In this document: piece by piece, positions 24,543 through 32,742 of the stretch | How positions within the stretch are numbered: position 1 is the stretch's first letter | Layout of the letters: the number at the start of each line of letters is the position of its first letter | DNA from: Actinomadura parmotrematis | GTDB lineage: Bacteria > Actinomycetota > Actinomycetes > Streptosporangiales > Streptosporangiaceae | Reading direction: 5' to 3' | NCBI RefSeq assembly: GCF_019458805.1 | Contig: NZ_JAIBOA010000010.1 | Span: forward strand, 62,001-126,000 | Length of the DNA: 64,000 bases | Notes under the pieces: generated by a model | Databases searched by the model: none | The model's input: the letters and a program-made list of their open reading frames with translations, nothing else | Told to the model about the DNA's origin: nothing | Program-made: the position numbers and the translations under genes

Positions 24543-25598
24543 TCAGGGCAGCAGCGCGAGGGCCTTGAGGTCGAGGGCGTGGCGGGCGTGCCGGGCGGTC
24601 ATGGTGCAGAACATCGTGTCGCCGCGCTCGGTGCGGCCGACGAGCATCGCGGCGCCGATCGCCATGACGATGCCGTGGAAGGCGTGGCGCCGGTAGGCGT
24701 CCCAGCAGTCGGTCCAGGACAGCCGGACGCCGCGCGCGGCGAGCGCCGCGTGGTAGCGGCGGACGAGGGCCTCCTCGTGGTCGCGCCGGACCCGGACGGG
24801 CAGGCTGGAGCCGAGGAAGTAGGCGAGGTCGGACGGTCCCGGCCCGTAGATACAGGTCTGCCAGTCCAGGACGACCGGGCGCGGCCCGCCGAACAGCAGG
24901 TTGTCGGCGCGGAAGTCACCGTGCGCGAGCGTCGGGGGCGCGTCGCCGACCGCCAGGTAGCCGCCGATGGACGGCAGGAAGTCCTCGATCAGGCCCATGA
25001 CCTCGGGTTCCAGCCGGGCGGCGTAGCGCTCCTTGAACCCCTCGTACAGGCCGGTCACCATCGCGGCGGTGAACGCGGCCGCCTCGGCGTCGTGCCGGTT
25101 CAGCCAGGGCAGCGCGGCGAGTTCGGGGGCGTCCCAGCCGGCGGCGTGCAGCACCGCCATCTCGTCGATCGCGGCGGCGGCCTGGTCCGCGGTGACGCCC
25201 GCGATCTGGTCGCCGGACGTGGCGGGCGCGAGGTCCTGGAGGAGGACGGCGTAGTCGTCGGCCTCGGGCTCGTAGGCGGAGAAGTGGCAGGCGGGGACGC
25301 TGGCGTCGAGGCCGGCGGCGAGGTGGGCGTAGAAGCCGGCCTCGATCTCATAGGTGCGGATCGCGCGGGCCGCGGCGCGGCTGGACGGGTCCGCTGCGGG
25401 CACCTTGGCGACCATCGTCGCGGGCAGCCCGGCGGGGCGGTCGTAGTCCAGCCGCAGCCGCAGGCTGTCCGAGACCTGGCCGGTGCCGACCGGCTCGGCC
25501 GTGACGGCGGTGACGGCGGCGCCGTCCAGGGCGGGCGCGAGGGCCCCGGTCAGCCATTCCGCGGTGAGGCCGGCCGCGCCGGCGACGGGCCCGGTCAC
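24543..25598 (-). CDS. APH-like phosphotransferase (EcKinase/CHK type)
   Basis: About 351 residues of a kinase fold. The N-lobe Lys is in TMVAKVPAADP, the catalytic loop is LAHGDFRADNLLFG, and the metal Asp is in VVLDWQTCIYGPGPSDLAYF. The pattern is that of the EcKinase/DUF1679-related phosphotransferases, which act on small alcohols or steroids; many bacterial members have no known substrate. The GTG at 25598 is the likely start, since the frame upstream to 25712 is Pro/Arg-rich and lacks domain similarity. It is downstream of the SDR on the same strand, 129 bp away. Confidence 0.75.
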   Translation of the reverse strand: MTGPVAGAAGLTAEWLTGALAPALDGAAVTAVTAEPVGTGQVSDSLRLRLDYDRPAGLPATMVAKVPAADPSSRAAARAIRTYEIEAGFYAHLAAGLDASVPACHFSAYEPEADDYAVLLQDLAPATSGDQIAGVTADQAAAAIDEMAVLHAAGWDAPELAALPWLNRHDAEAAAFTAAMVTGLYEGFKERYAARLEPEVMGLIEDFLPSIGGYLAVGDAPPTLAHGDFRADNLLFGGPRPVVLDWQTCIYGPGPSDLAYFLGSSLPVRVRRDHEEALVRRYHAALAARGVRLSWTDCWDAYRRHAFHGIVMAIGAAMLVGRTERGDTMFCTMTARHARHALDLKALALLP

Positions 25599-25727
25599 CG
25601 CCCGCCGCCTGCGGTGCTCCGGGACCGGCCGTGCTGGAGGGACGTCGCCATGGGGTGGATCCTCCGGGGTGGGGGGTGGGAAGATCCTCCGGCCGTCCGG
25701 GCGCGAAAACAAGGGGTCCGGCGCTCG

Positions 25728-26576
25728 TCATCGCCCCTCGTCCGCGGCCGGGAAGTCGGTGGAGGCGCTCAGCCAGGCCCACTTCTCGGTCTCGGCGGCG
25801 CGCGCCTCGGCGGCCTCGCGGGCCAGGGCCAGGGCGTCGGTGCCGAGCAGGAGGCGGCGCGGCGGCTCGGCGGAGGCGACGGCGTCGATGACGGCGCGCG
25901 CGGCGCGGGCCGGGTCGCCGGGCTGCGCGCCGTCGTTGTCCCGGCGGTAGCGGTTGAGGGCGCCGACCGTCCCGGCGTAGTCGGGGCCGACCTCGTGCAG
26001 CTCCATGGACGAGCCCTGCCAGTCGGTGCGGAACGCGCCCGGCTCGACGATGACGACCTTCACCCCGAACGGCGCGACCTCGGCCGCGAGCACCTCCGAG
26101 AACCCCTCGACCGCGAACTTGGCGGTCTGGTAGGCGCCCAGGCCGGGAGTTCCGCCGACGCGGCCGCCGATGGAGGAGACCTGCACGAAGACGCCCGACC
26201 GCTGCGCGCGCAGCACCGGCAGCGCCGCCCGCGTCACGTTGACGACGCCGAACAGGTTCGTCTCGATCTGGGCGCGCAGGTCGTCCTCGGCCATCTCCTC
26301 GATCGGCGCGCTGTTGGCGTACCCGGCGTTGTTGACGACGACGTCGAGGCCGCCGAAGGCCCGGGTCGCCTCCTCGACGGCGCGGGCGGCCGCGGCGGCG
26401 TCGGTGACGTCCAGCGCGACCGGCCGGATCCGCTCGCCGTACCGGGCGGCCAGGTCGTCCAGCCCCTCGGGGCGGCGCGCGGCGGCGACGACGCGGTCCC
26501 CGTTCGCCAGGACCGCCTCGGTGAGGGCGCGCCCGAGCCCGCGCGACGCCCCGGTGATCAACCATGTGCGGGCCAT
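25728..26576 (-). CDS. SDR family oxidoreductase
   Basis: A 282-residue short-chain dehydrogenase. TGASRGLG binds the cofactor, NNAGY follows, and the catalytic Ser and YQTAK are present. The C-terminal extension (ALAREAAEARAAETEKWAWL) is typical of the SDR subgroup often beside TetR genes. AAGGGAG precedes the ATG at 26576. The TetR gene 311 bp away on the other strand is the likely regulator. Substrate unknown. Confidence 0.85.
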   Translation of the reverse strand: MARTWLITGASRGLGRALTEAVLANGDRVVAAARRPEGLDDLAARYGERIRPVALDVTDAAAAARAVEEATRAFGGLDVVVNNAGYANSAPIEEMAEDDLRAQIETNLFGVVNVTRAALPVLRAQRSGVFVQVSSIGGRVGGTPGLGAYQTAKFAVEGFSEVLAAEVAPFGVKVVIVEPGAFRTDWQGSSMELHEVGPDYAGTVGALNRYRRDNDGAQPGDPARAARAVIDAVASAEPPRRLLLGTDALALAREAAEARAAETEKWAWLSASTDFPAADEGR

Positions 26577-26639
26577 GTCCGCTCCCTTGCTCCTCGGATT
26601 AACTGTCACACAAATGTAGCACTTAGGGGTGCGCGGGTA

Positions 26640-26805
26640 TTCCCGGTACGCCTCAGCTCGGCGGCGCCCGGCCCGGCGGAGGTCGCGCCGACGACGGTGC
26701 GGCGGTCCGGGTCGACGAGGACGCGGGCGCGGCGGTCGGCGGCCGGGCAGCCGCTCGGTGATCTCCTGGAGGAACCAGCCGCTGCCGTCGGGGTCGACGA
26801 CCTAA
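26640..26805 (-). pseudogene. VOC (glyoxalase-fold) protein remnant
   Basis: The minus strand reads VVDPDGSGWFLQEITERLPG, the C-terminal metal-site segment of VOC family proteins. A further piece (DLRRAGRRRAEA), matching the following family helix, comes after an Arg/Pro-rich stretch that looks frameshifted. No start codon or first half is present. It lies in the gap between SDR and TetR, so a VOC gene probably once belonged to this cluster. Confidence 0.45.
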
Positions 26806-26887
26806 GCCATTCGACGGCGGGCGGCCATCGGCAACTGCCCCCGAAGTGTGGCGAATGGACGGCCAAGGTCGCCGGTACCGTGGCGGT

Positions 26888-27430
26888 ATGAGAGCCGACG
26901 CGCAACGCAACCTGGAGCTCGTCCTCCGCACCGGGGCCCGCCTGCTGGCCGACGACCCGTCGGCCAGCATCGCCGCGATCGCCGCCGCCGCAGGGGTGGA
27001 CCGGCGCACCGTCTACCGGCGCTTCGCCTCCCGTGACGAGCTGCTGCTCGCGGTGTACGGGGCGCGCTACGACGCGGTCGAGGAGGCGATCGAGGCGGCC
27101 CGGCTGCGCGAGGCGCCCGTCGGGGTCGCGCTGCACCGCTACGTGGAGGGGATCGTCGCGGTGAACCGCGCCTGGCCGGTGGAGGCGGGCCACCTGCTCA
27201 CCGAGCCGGCGATCCAGGAGCGGCGGCGGCGCCTCGCCGGGGAGGTCGAGGCGTTCCTCGGGCGGGCCGAGGACGAGGGCCTGGTGCGGCCCGGCCTGCC
27301 GGCCGGCTGGGCGGCGTCGCTGCTGCCGCCGCTGATGCTGCACGCGGCGGAGGATCTGCCCGACCTCAGCCCGGCGCGGGCCGCCGACGTGGTGGTCGAC
27401 ACCCTGCTGCGCGGCGTCGGACGGCGGTGA
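26888..27430 (+). CDS. TetR-family transcriptional regulator
   Basis: A 180-residue repressor. The N-terminal HTH (about 5-50) reads ASIAAIAAAAGVDRRTVYRR, the TetR recognition pattern. The C-terminal domain is helical and ends in LLRGVGRR. Repressors of this size control nearby enzymes or exporters in response to a small ligand. It is divergent from the SDR/kinase genes, its likely targets. Confidence 0.85.
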   Translation: MRADAQRNLELVLRTGARLLADDPSASIAAIAAAAGVDRRTVYRRFASRDELLLAVYGARYDAVEEAIEAARLREAPVGVALHRYVEGIVAVNRAWPVEAGHLLTEPAIQERRRRLAGEVEAFLGRAEDEGLVRPGLPAGWAASLLPPLMLHAAEDLPDLSPARAADVVVDTLLRGVGRR

Positions 27431-27496
27431 CCGCGCTCACCTGCGCAAAGAATCCGCTCTTCTGGCGTTTTCACCCTTGATGGGTGTTTACTATAC

Positions 27497-27512
27497 CAAT
27501 CCAATCGGATTG
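27497..27512. promoter_or_regulatory. Inverted repeat upstream of the peptide ABC operon
   Basis: CAATCC (27497-27502) and GGATTG (27507-27512) are exact inverted repeats separated by AATC. They lie 29 bp before the binding-protein start, so an operator is likely. The XRE-cupin regulator at 33809 is a candidate binder (inference). Confidence 0.45.
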
Positions 27513-27603
27513 CTTCAGTAGACAGCTTGAGGGAGACGCCATGGTTCGGACCGACGGACCGGCACTGTACGGCCGGCGCAGCGTGCTGAGGACGGGCCTC
27601 GCC

Positions 27604-28920
27604 ACCATAAGGCGACACCCTCGCTTGAATACTTGACGCAACAGACTGACCACGGAAAGCGAGGACGAGTGGATATAGTCGCATTGTGCAGTTGCGCTAC
27701 AACTTCCGCGTCTACCCCACACCCGGCCAGCAGCTTGAGTTGGCGAAGGCGTTCGGATGCGCACGGGTGGTGTTCAACGACGGCTTGATACTGCGCCGAC
27801 AGGCCAGTGAGCAGGGACTGCCGTACGTGTCGGACACCGAACTGTCCAAGCGGGTCATCACCCAGGCCAAGCGAACCAAGGACCGGGCGTGGCTGGGTGA
27901 CGTGTCGGCCGTGGTGCTGCAACAGGCTCTGGCCGATCTGAACACCGCCTACCGTAATTTCTTCGCTTCACTTACCGGCAACCGCAAGGGATGCAAGGTC
28001 GCGCTGCCTCGCTTCCGCTCGCGCAAGGACGGCCGACAGACCGTGCGCTTCACCCGCAACGCCAAATTCAAGGTTCTCGATAATGGCCGGTTGCGGTTGC
28101 CGAAGATCGGCGATGTGCAGGTCCGCTGGTCGAGGAGACTGCCTTCGGAGCCTTCGTCGGTGACGGTCGTCAAGGACGCGGCCGGTCGGTACTTTGCCTC
28201 CTTCGTCGTGCAGACCGTCGAGAATGAGGCGCTGCCGCCGGTGGAGTCAGAGGTGGGCATCGACCTGGGGCTGACGCATTTCGCGGTGCTGTCGGACGGT
28301 ACCAAGATCACCGCTCCCAAGTTCCTGCGCCGTGCCGCCCGGAAGCTCAAGCGGCTACAGCAGACGCTGTCACGCAAGTCCAAGGCCAGCAACCGCCGCA
28401 GAAAAGCCGCTCTGAAGCTCGCCCGTGCTCATGCCCGAGTGGCCGATGCCCGGCGGGACTGGCAGCACAAGCTCTCGACACAGATCATCCGCGACAACCA
28501 AGCGGTGTATGTCGAGAACCTGTGCGTCACCGGTCTCGCCCGCACCAAGCTCGCCAAGAGTGTCCATGACGCCGGGTGGGCGAGGTTCACCGCCATGCTG
28601 GAGTACAAGGCCGCCCGATACGGGCGCGCCTTTCACCGGGTGGACCGGTTCTTCCCTTCCACCCGTACGTGCTCGGCCTGTGGGCGCATCACCGACAAGA
28701 TGGCTTTGAACGTCCGGTCATGGACCTGTCCCTGCGGGGCGGTCCATGACCGGGACGTCAACGCCGCCGTCAACATCCTGGCCGCCGGACGGGCGGACAG
28801 GCTAAACGACCGTGGAGCGCAGGTAAGACCGGAACGTGTTCCGGCACCGCGCGACGAAGCGGTAACCCATCCCGACGCCGCGTCCCTCAGGCGCGGCGTG
28901 GAGGGGATCTCCGTTTCTCG
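27604..28920 (+). mobile_element. IS200/IS605-family, IS1341-like element (tnpB only)
   Basis: The element carries tnpB without tnpA and has no terminal inverted repeats or target duplication, as expected for the family. Its ends are set by the surrounding gene: the left joins codon 21 of the binding-protein gene, and the right lies just before the C-terminal remnant. Subterminal hairpins are CCTCGCTT/AAGCGAGG (27619-27664) near the left end and ACGCCGCG/CGCGGCGT (28875-28899) near the right. The exact termini are approximate. Movement would need a TnpA in trans. Confidence 0.8.
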
Positions 28921-29041
28921 GACCGGAGAGGACGTCACATGTGGTACTTCAACACCACCGGCGACCCGGGCGAGCTGGCGTCCTGGCTGCTCGGCGAGGG
29001 CAACCCCGCCAAGTACAAGAACGCCAAGGTCACCTCGCTGA
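27686..29041 (+). CDS. tnpB: TnpB RNA-guided nuclease (OrfB_IS605)
   Basis: A TnpB of the IS1341 type, an RNA-guided DNA endonuclease ancestral to Cas12. The GTG start reads VQLRYNFRVYPTPGQQ, with the HTH/wedge region to about residue 180. RuvC residues are D193 (GIDLGLTHF), E277 (YVENLCVTGL) and D357 (HDRDVNAAVNIL). The zinc ribbon is CSACG and CPCG. All catalytic residues are intact, so it may be active. The normal end would be near residue 410 (GVEGISVS); here no stop lies in the element end, and the frame reads on about 40 codons into the binding-protein remnant out of frame. The tail is thus a fusion artefact. Confidence 0.9.
   Translation: MQLRYNFRVYPTPGQQLELAKAFGCARVVFNDGLILRRQASEQGLPYVSDTELSKRVITQAKRTKDRAWLGDVSAVVLQQALADLNTAYRNFFASLTGNRKGCKVALPRFRSRKDGRQTVRFTRNAKFKVLDNGRLRLPKIGDVQVRWSRRLPSEPSSVTVVKDAAGRYFASFVVQTVENEALPPVESEVGIDLGLTHFAVLSDGTKITAPKFLRRAARKLKRLQQTLSRKSKASNRRRKAALKLARAHARVADARRDWQHKLSTQIIRDNQAVYVENLCVTGLARTKLAKSVHDAGWARFTAMLEYKAARYGRAFHRVDRFFPSTRTCSACGRITDKMALNVRSWTCPCGAVHDRDVNAAVNILAAGRADRLNDRGAQVRPERVPAPRDEAVTHPDAASLRRGVEGISVSRTGEDVTCGTSTPPATRASWRPGCSARATPPSTRTPRSPR
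28780..28925 (+). ncRNA. Putative omega RNA (reRNA) of TnpB
   Basis: TnpB guide RNAs come from the 3' end of tnpB and the right end of the element. Here this stretch holds the 8-bp hairpin at 28875-28899 and an AGGGGATCTCC segment before the junction with host DNA. The guide would be the first bases after the junction, in the binding-protein remnant. Boundaries are inferred from the family, not seen. Confidence 0.4.
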
Positions 29042-29243
29042 TCACGCAGGCGGGGACGGAGACGGACCGGGCCGAGCGCGCCGCGCTGCTGATCCAGGCG
29101 CAGGCCGCGCAGGCCGCCGACGCGGCCTACGCGCCGCTCTGGTGGGGGCAGTCGGCGGTCGCGCTCGCCGAGTCGATCGGGTTCAAGGACTACACGTCCT
29201 ACTCCCTGCTCGGCGCGTGGCCGTCCCACGTGTACGCCGCGAA

Positions 29244-30203
29244 GTGAACCGCGGCATCCTCGCGTTCGCCGCGCGGCGCCTCGGCATGACGCTGGTGCTG
29301 CTGCTCGTGCTGTCGCTGCTGGTGTACGGGCTGATGTTCCTCGCCCCCGGGGACGTCGCCCGCAACCTGCTCGGCACCAAGAACGTCACGCCCGAGGCGC
29401 TCGCGCAGATCCGCGCCCAGTACGACCTGGACGAGCCGTTCCTCGTCCAGTACTGGCACTGGGCCGGGCACGCGCTCGCCGGCGACTTCGGCACCTCGAT
29501 CCGGACCGGCGGCCCCGTCGGCCGGATGCTGCTGGACCGCGTCGGGATCACCGCCGCGATCTCCGGGCTGGCGTTCGCGCTCGCGGTGCTGGCGGGCGTC
29601 CCGGCGGGCGTCGCCGCCGCCCTCCGCCGCGGGCGCTGGGCGGACCGGCTGCTCGTCGGCGGCTCGGTCGTCGGCGTGAGCGCCCCCGGCTTCGCCGTCA
29701 GCCTCATCCTGCTGTACGTGTTCGCCGTCGGCCTCGGCTGGTTCCCGATCTACGGGACGGGCGAGGGGTTCCTCGACGGGCTCTGGCACCTGGTGCTGCC
29801 CTCGGTCGCGCTCGCGCTCGGGCTCGGCGCGTTCGTGGTGAAGCTGACGCGCGCCGCCGTCGTCCGCGAGCTGGACCAGGACTACGTGACGTTCGCGCGC
29901 AGCCGCGGCCTCGGCCGCGGCACGGTCCTGCGGATCGTCCTGCGCAACGCCGCGATCCCGATCGTGACGAGCCTCGGGCTGATGGTCGGCTACCTGTTCG
30001 GCGGCACCGTCCTCATCGAGGTGACGTTCGCGCTGCCGGGCCTCGGCGCGCTGCTGGAGGACGCCGTGCTGTTCAAGGACTTCCCCGTCGTGCAGGCGCT
30101 GACCGTGCTCGTCGCGTCCGTCGTCTCGGTCACGGCGCTGCTGGTCGACCTGGCCTACCTGGCCATCGACCCGCGCGTCCGCAACCGGACGGTGCGGTCG
30201 TGA
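29244..30203 (+). CDS. Peptide/nickel ABC transporter permease (DppB type)
   Basis: A 319-residue inner-membrane permease with six hydrophobic segments. The N-terminal RRLGMTLVLLLVLSLLVYGL and the EAA loop (YVTFARSRGLGRGTVLRIVL) are those of the DppB/OppB class. It pairs with the following DppC-type permease to form the channel for oligopeptides. The GTG overlaps the binding-protein stop as GTGA, and the stop overlaps the next start, so coupling is tight. It depends on a binding protein that is now broken. Confidence 0.9.
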   Translation: MNRGILAFAARRLGMTLVLLLVLSLLVYGLMFLAPGDVARNLLGTKNVTPEALAQIRAQYDLDEPFLVQYWHWAGHALAGDFGTSIRTGGPVGRMLLDRVGITAAISGLAFALAVLAGVPAGVAAALRRGRWADRLLVGGSVVGVSAPGFAVSLILLYVFAVGLGWFPIYGTGEGFLDGLWHLVLPSVALALGLGAFVVKLTRAAVVRELDQDYVTFARSRGLGRGTVLRIVLRNAAIPIVTSLGLMVGYLFGGTVLIEVTFALPGLGALLEDAVLFKDFPVVQALTVLVASVVSVTALLVDLAYLAIDPRVRNRTVRS

Positions 30204-31036
30204 CCCGCCCGTCCGCCCGGCTCCGGCGCCTCCCCGCGACGATCGCCCTGTCGGTCCTGCTGCTGGCCGCCGTGGCGGTCTGCGCGGTCGCGGGCGGCCT
30301 GATCGCCCCGCACGCCCTGGACCAGGACATCTACACCGGCACCGTCGGCGCGGGCGTGGACGGGCACCTGCTCGGCACCGACAAGCTCGGCCGCGACATC
30401 CTGCAGCTGTCCCTCGCCGGCGCCCGCTCGGCGCTCGCCGGGCCGCTGCTCGTCGCCGCCGGCTCGATGCTGGTCGGCGTGCTGCTCGGCACCGTCGCCG
30501 GCTACCGCGGCGGGCTGCTCGACCAGCTCGTCGGCCGCTACGCCGACCTCGTGCTCGCGCTGCCCGCCGTGCTGCTCGCGATCGTCGTCGCCGGGCTGCT
30601 CGGCGGCGGCTACTGGATCACCGTGGCGGTGCTGGTGGTGCTGTTCTCCCCGTCCGACGTCCGGCTGGTCCGCGCCGCGGTGATCGAGCAGGCGTCCCGC
30701 CCCTACATCGAGTCGGCGCGGGTGCTCGGCGTCCGCCCCGCCCGGATCATGTTCCGGCACCTCACCCCCAACATCGTCCCCGTCGTCGTGGCGAACCTGC
30801 TGCTGAACGTGGCGTTCGCGCTGGTCGCGCTCTCCTCGCTGTCCTACCTCGGCCTCGGCGTGCCGCCCGGCGCGCCCGACTGGGGGCGGCAGCTCGCCGA
30901 CGGCCGCGAGCTGCTCGGCGACAACCCGCTCGCCGCGATCGTCCCCGGCCTGCTGATCATCGCGACCGCGACCGCCGTCAACCTGCTCGGCGACGGGGTC
31001 TCCGAGGCCCTCGACCGGAAGGTGGCGGCCCGATGA
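30200..31036 (+). CDS. Peptide/nickel ABC transporter permease (DppC type)
   Basis: A 278-residue permease of the DppC/OppC class. The extracytoplasmic motif HLLGTDKLGRDILQLSLAGA after the first segment is characteristic, and the EAA loop reads YIESARVLGVRPARIMFRHL. Five or six membrane segments. The start is GTG at 30200, overlapping the DppB stop; the stop overlaps the ATPase start. Confidence 0.9.
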   Translation: MTRPSARLRRLPATIALSVLLLAAVAVCAVAGGLIAPHALDQDIYTGTVGAGVDGHLLGTDKLGRDILQLSLAGARSALAGPLLVAAGSMLVGVLLGTVAGYRGGLLDQLVGRYADLVLALPAVLLAIVVAGLLGGGYWITVAVLVVLFSPSDVRLVRAAVIEQASRPYIESARVLGVRPARIMFRHLTPNIVPVVVANLLLNVAFALVALSSLSYLGLGVPPGAPDWGRQLADGRELLGDNPLAAIVPGLLIIATATAVNLLGDGVSEALDRKVAAR

Positions 31037-32730
31037 GCGCGCCGCTGCTCGCCGCCCGCGACCTGCGCGTCACCGGCCCGTCCGGCGTCCTCGTAGCCGG
31101 CCTCGACCTCACCGTCCGGCACGGCGAGACCGTCGCGATCGTCGGCGAGTCCGGGTCGGGCAAGTCCATGGCGGTGAAGGCGCTGAGCGGGCTGCTGCCC
31201 GCCGGCGTGCGTGCGTCCGGCGAGATCGAGCTGGACGGCGAGCGCGTCGACCCCGACGGGTCCGCGCCCGGCTGGCGGCGGATCCGCGGCGCCCGCGTCG
31301 CGCTGCTGCTCCAGGACCCCTTCACCTCGCTGTCGCCGGTGCACCGGTGCGGCGAGCAGATCGGCTGGGCGGTCGCGGACCGGCGCCGCCGCGCCGACCG
31401 CGTCGCCGCGCTGCTCGCCGAGGTCGGCCTGCCCGCCGACGTTGCGGGCCGCTACCCGTTCGAGCTGTCGGGCGGCATGCGGCAGCGCGTCGCGATCGCC
31501 GCCGGGCTCGCCGCGGGCCCCGACCTGCTGATCGCCGACGAGCCGACGACCGCGCTCGACGTCACCACCCAGCGCGAGGTCCTCGACCTCGTCGCCGGGC
31601 TCCAGGCCGAGCGGCGGATGGGCCTGATCCTGGTCACCCACGACCTGCGGCTGGCGCGCAGCCGCGCCGACCGCATCCTGGTCATGTACGCGGGGCGGCT
31701 CGCCGAGGCCGGCCCGGCCGCCGACGTCCTGCGCGCCCCCGCGCACCCCTACACCGCGCGGCTCGCCGCCTGCGACCCGCCGCTCGGACGGCGCCTCGCG
31801 ACGCTGCCGACCATCCCCGGCTCGGTGCCGCAGCCGTTCACCGTCGGGGACGCGTGCCCGTTCGCGGCGCGCTGCGAGCTGGCCGTGGACGCCTGCCGCA
31901 CCGCCGCTCCCCCGGCCGTCGAGGTCGCGCCGGGGCACCTCAGCGCGTGCATCCGCACCGCCGAGACGACCGTCCCGACCCCCGAACCCGCCGCGCCCGC
32001 CGGTGCAGCGGCGGTGGCGGGCGAGGCGGCGCTGACGGTGCGCGGGATCGCCAAGCGGTTCCGCGGCACCGCCGCCCTGGACGGCGTCGACCTGGACGTC
32101 GGCAGGGGCGAGGCCGTCGCGGTCGTCGGCGAGTCGGGGTCGGGCAAGACCACGCTGGCCCGCTGCGTCGTCGGCCTGGAGACCCCCGACGCGGGCACCG
32201 TCGACGTCGGCGGCGCGCCCGCCGGGCCGCGCCGCGTCCAGATCGTCTTCCAGGACCCCTACTCCGCGCTCAACCCCGGCATGACCGTCGGGGCGTCCCT
32301 CGCCGAGGCGCTGCGCGCCGCCGGGCGCCCCCGCTCGGAGGTCCCCGAGCTGCTGGACATGGTCGGCCTGCCCGCCGGGTACGCGCGGCGCCGCCCCCGG
32401 GCGCTGTCGGGCGGCGAGCGGCAGCGCGTCGCGATCGCCCGCGCCCTCGCGCCCCGCGCCGGGGTCCTCGTCTGCGACGAGCCGGTGTCGGCGCTGGACG
32501 TGTCGGTGCAGGCCGGCGTGCTGAACCTGCTCGCCGGGCTCCGCCGCGACCTCGGCCTCACCCTCCTGTTCATCACCCACGACCTCGCCATCGCCCGGCA
32601 GGTCGCCGACCGCGTCTACGTCATGCGGCGCGGCGCGGTCGTGGAGAGCGGGCCGGCCGCCGGCGTGCTGTCGGCGCCGTCCCACCCCTACACCCGGCGG
32701 CTGCTGGCGAGCCTCCCGGCCGCGGACTGA
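31033..32730 (+). CDS. Fused double ATP-binding ABC protein (DppD-DppF)
   Basis: A 565-residue protein with two complete nucleotide-binding domains, equal to DppD and DppF joined. Half one has Walker A GESGSGKSMA, signature LSGGMRQR, Walker B LLIADEPTTALD, and the oligopeptide C-terminal Cys cluster (CPFAARCELAVDAC). Half two, from about 340, has Walker A GESGSGKTTL, signature LSGGERQR and Walker B VLVCDEPVSALD. Both are intact. It energises the two permeases. The ATG overlaps the DppC stop by four bases. Confidence 0.9.
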   Translation: MSAPLLAARDLRVTGPSGVLVAGLDLTVRHGETVAIVGESGSGKSMAVKALSGLLPAGVRASGEIELDGERVDPDGSAPGWRRIRGARVALLLQDPFTSLSPVHRCGEQIGWAVADRRRRADRVAALLAEVGLPADVAGRYPFELSGGMRQRVAIAAGLAAGPDLLIADEPTTALDVTTQREVLDLVAGLQAERRMGLILVTHDLRLARSRADRILVMYAGRLAEAGPAADVLRAPAHPYTARLAACDPPLGRRLATLPTIPGSVPQPFTVGDACPFAARCELAVDACRTAAPPAVEVAPGHLSACIRTAETTVPTPEPAAPAGAAAVAGEAALTVRGIAKRFRGTAALDGVDLDVGRGEAVAVVGESGSGKTTLARCVVGLETPDAGTVDVGGAPAGPRRVQIVFQDPYSALNPGMTVGASLAEALRAAGRPRSEVPELLDMVGLPAGYARRRPRALSGGERQRVAIARALAPRAGVLVCDEPVSALDVSVQAGVLNLLAGLRRDLGLTLLFITHDLAIARQVADRVYVMRRGAVVESGPAAGVLSAPSHPYTRRLLASLPAAD

Positions 32731-32742
32731 GAAAGGCACCAC

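Larger units (their letters stand above)
27541..29247 (+). pseudogene. Peptide ABC transporter substrate-binding protein, split and deleted by an IS element
   Basis: Two ends of one gene remain. At 27541-27603, after a GAGGGAG ribosome site, are 21 codons of a Tat-type signal (MVRTDGPALYGRRSVLRTGL). At about 28921-29247 are about 105 C-terminal codons of a family-5 peptide-binding protein (NTTGDPGELASWLL to the stop), ending in the GTGA overlap with the permease. A family-5 protein has about 500-550 residues, so roughly 400 codons are gone, replaced by the TnpB element. The ATG at 28939 is not a natural start. The transporter therefore has no local intact binding protein. Confidence 0.85.

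Noticed and set aside
28939..29247. Independent 102-codon gene starting at ATG 28939
   Set aside because: It is the C-terminal end of a family-5 binding protein. The ATG is internal, has no ribosome site, and lies just after the TnpB element end.
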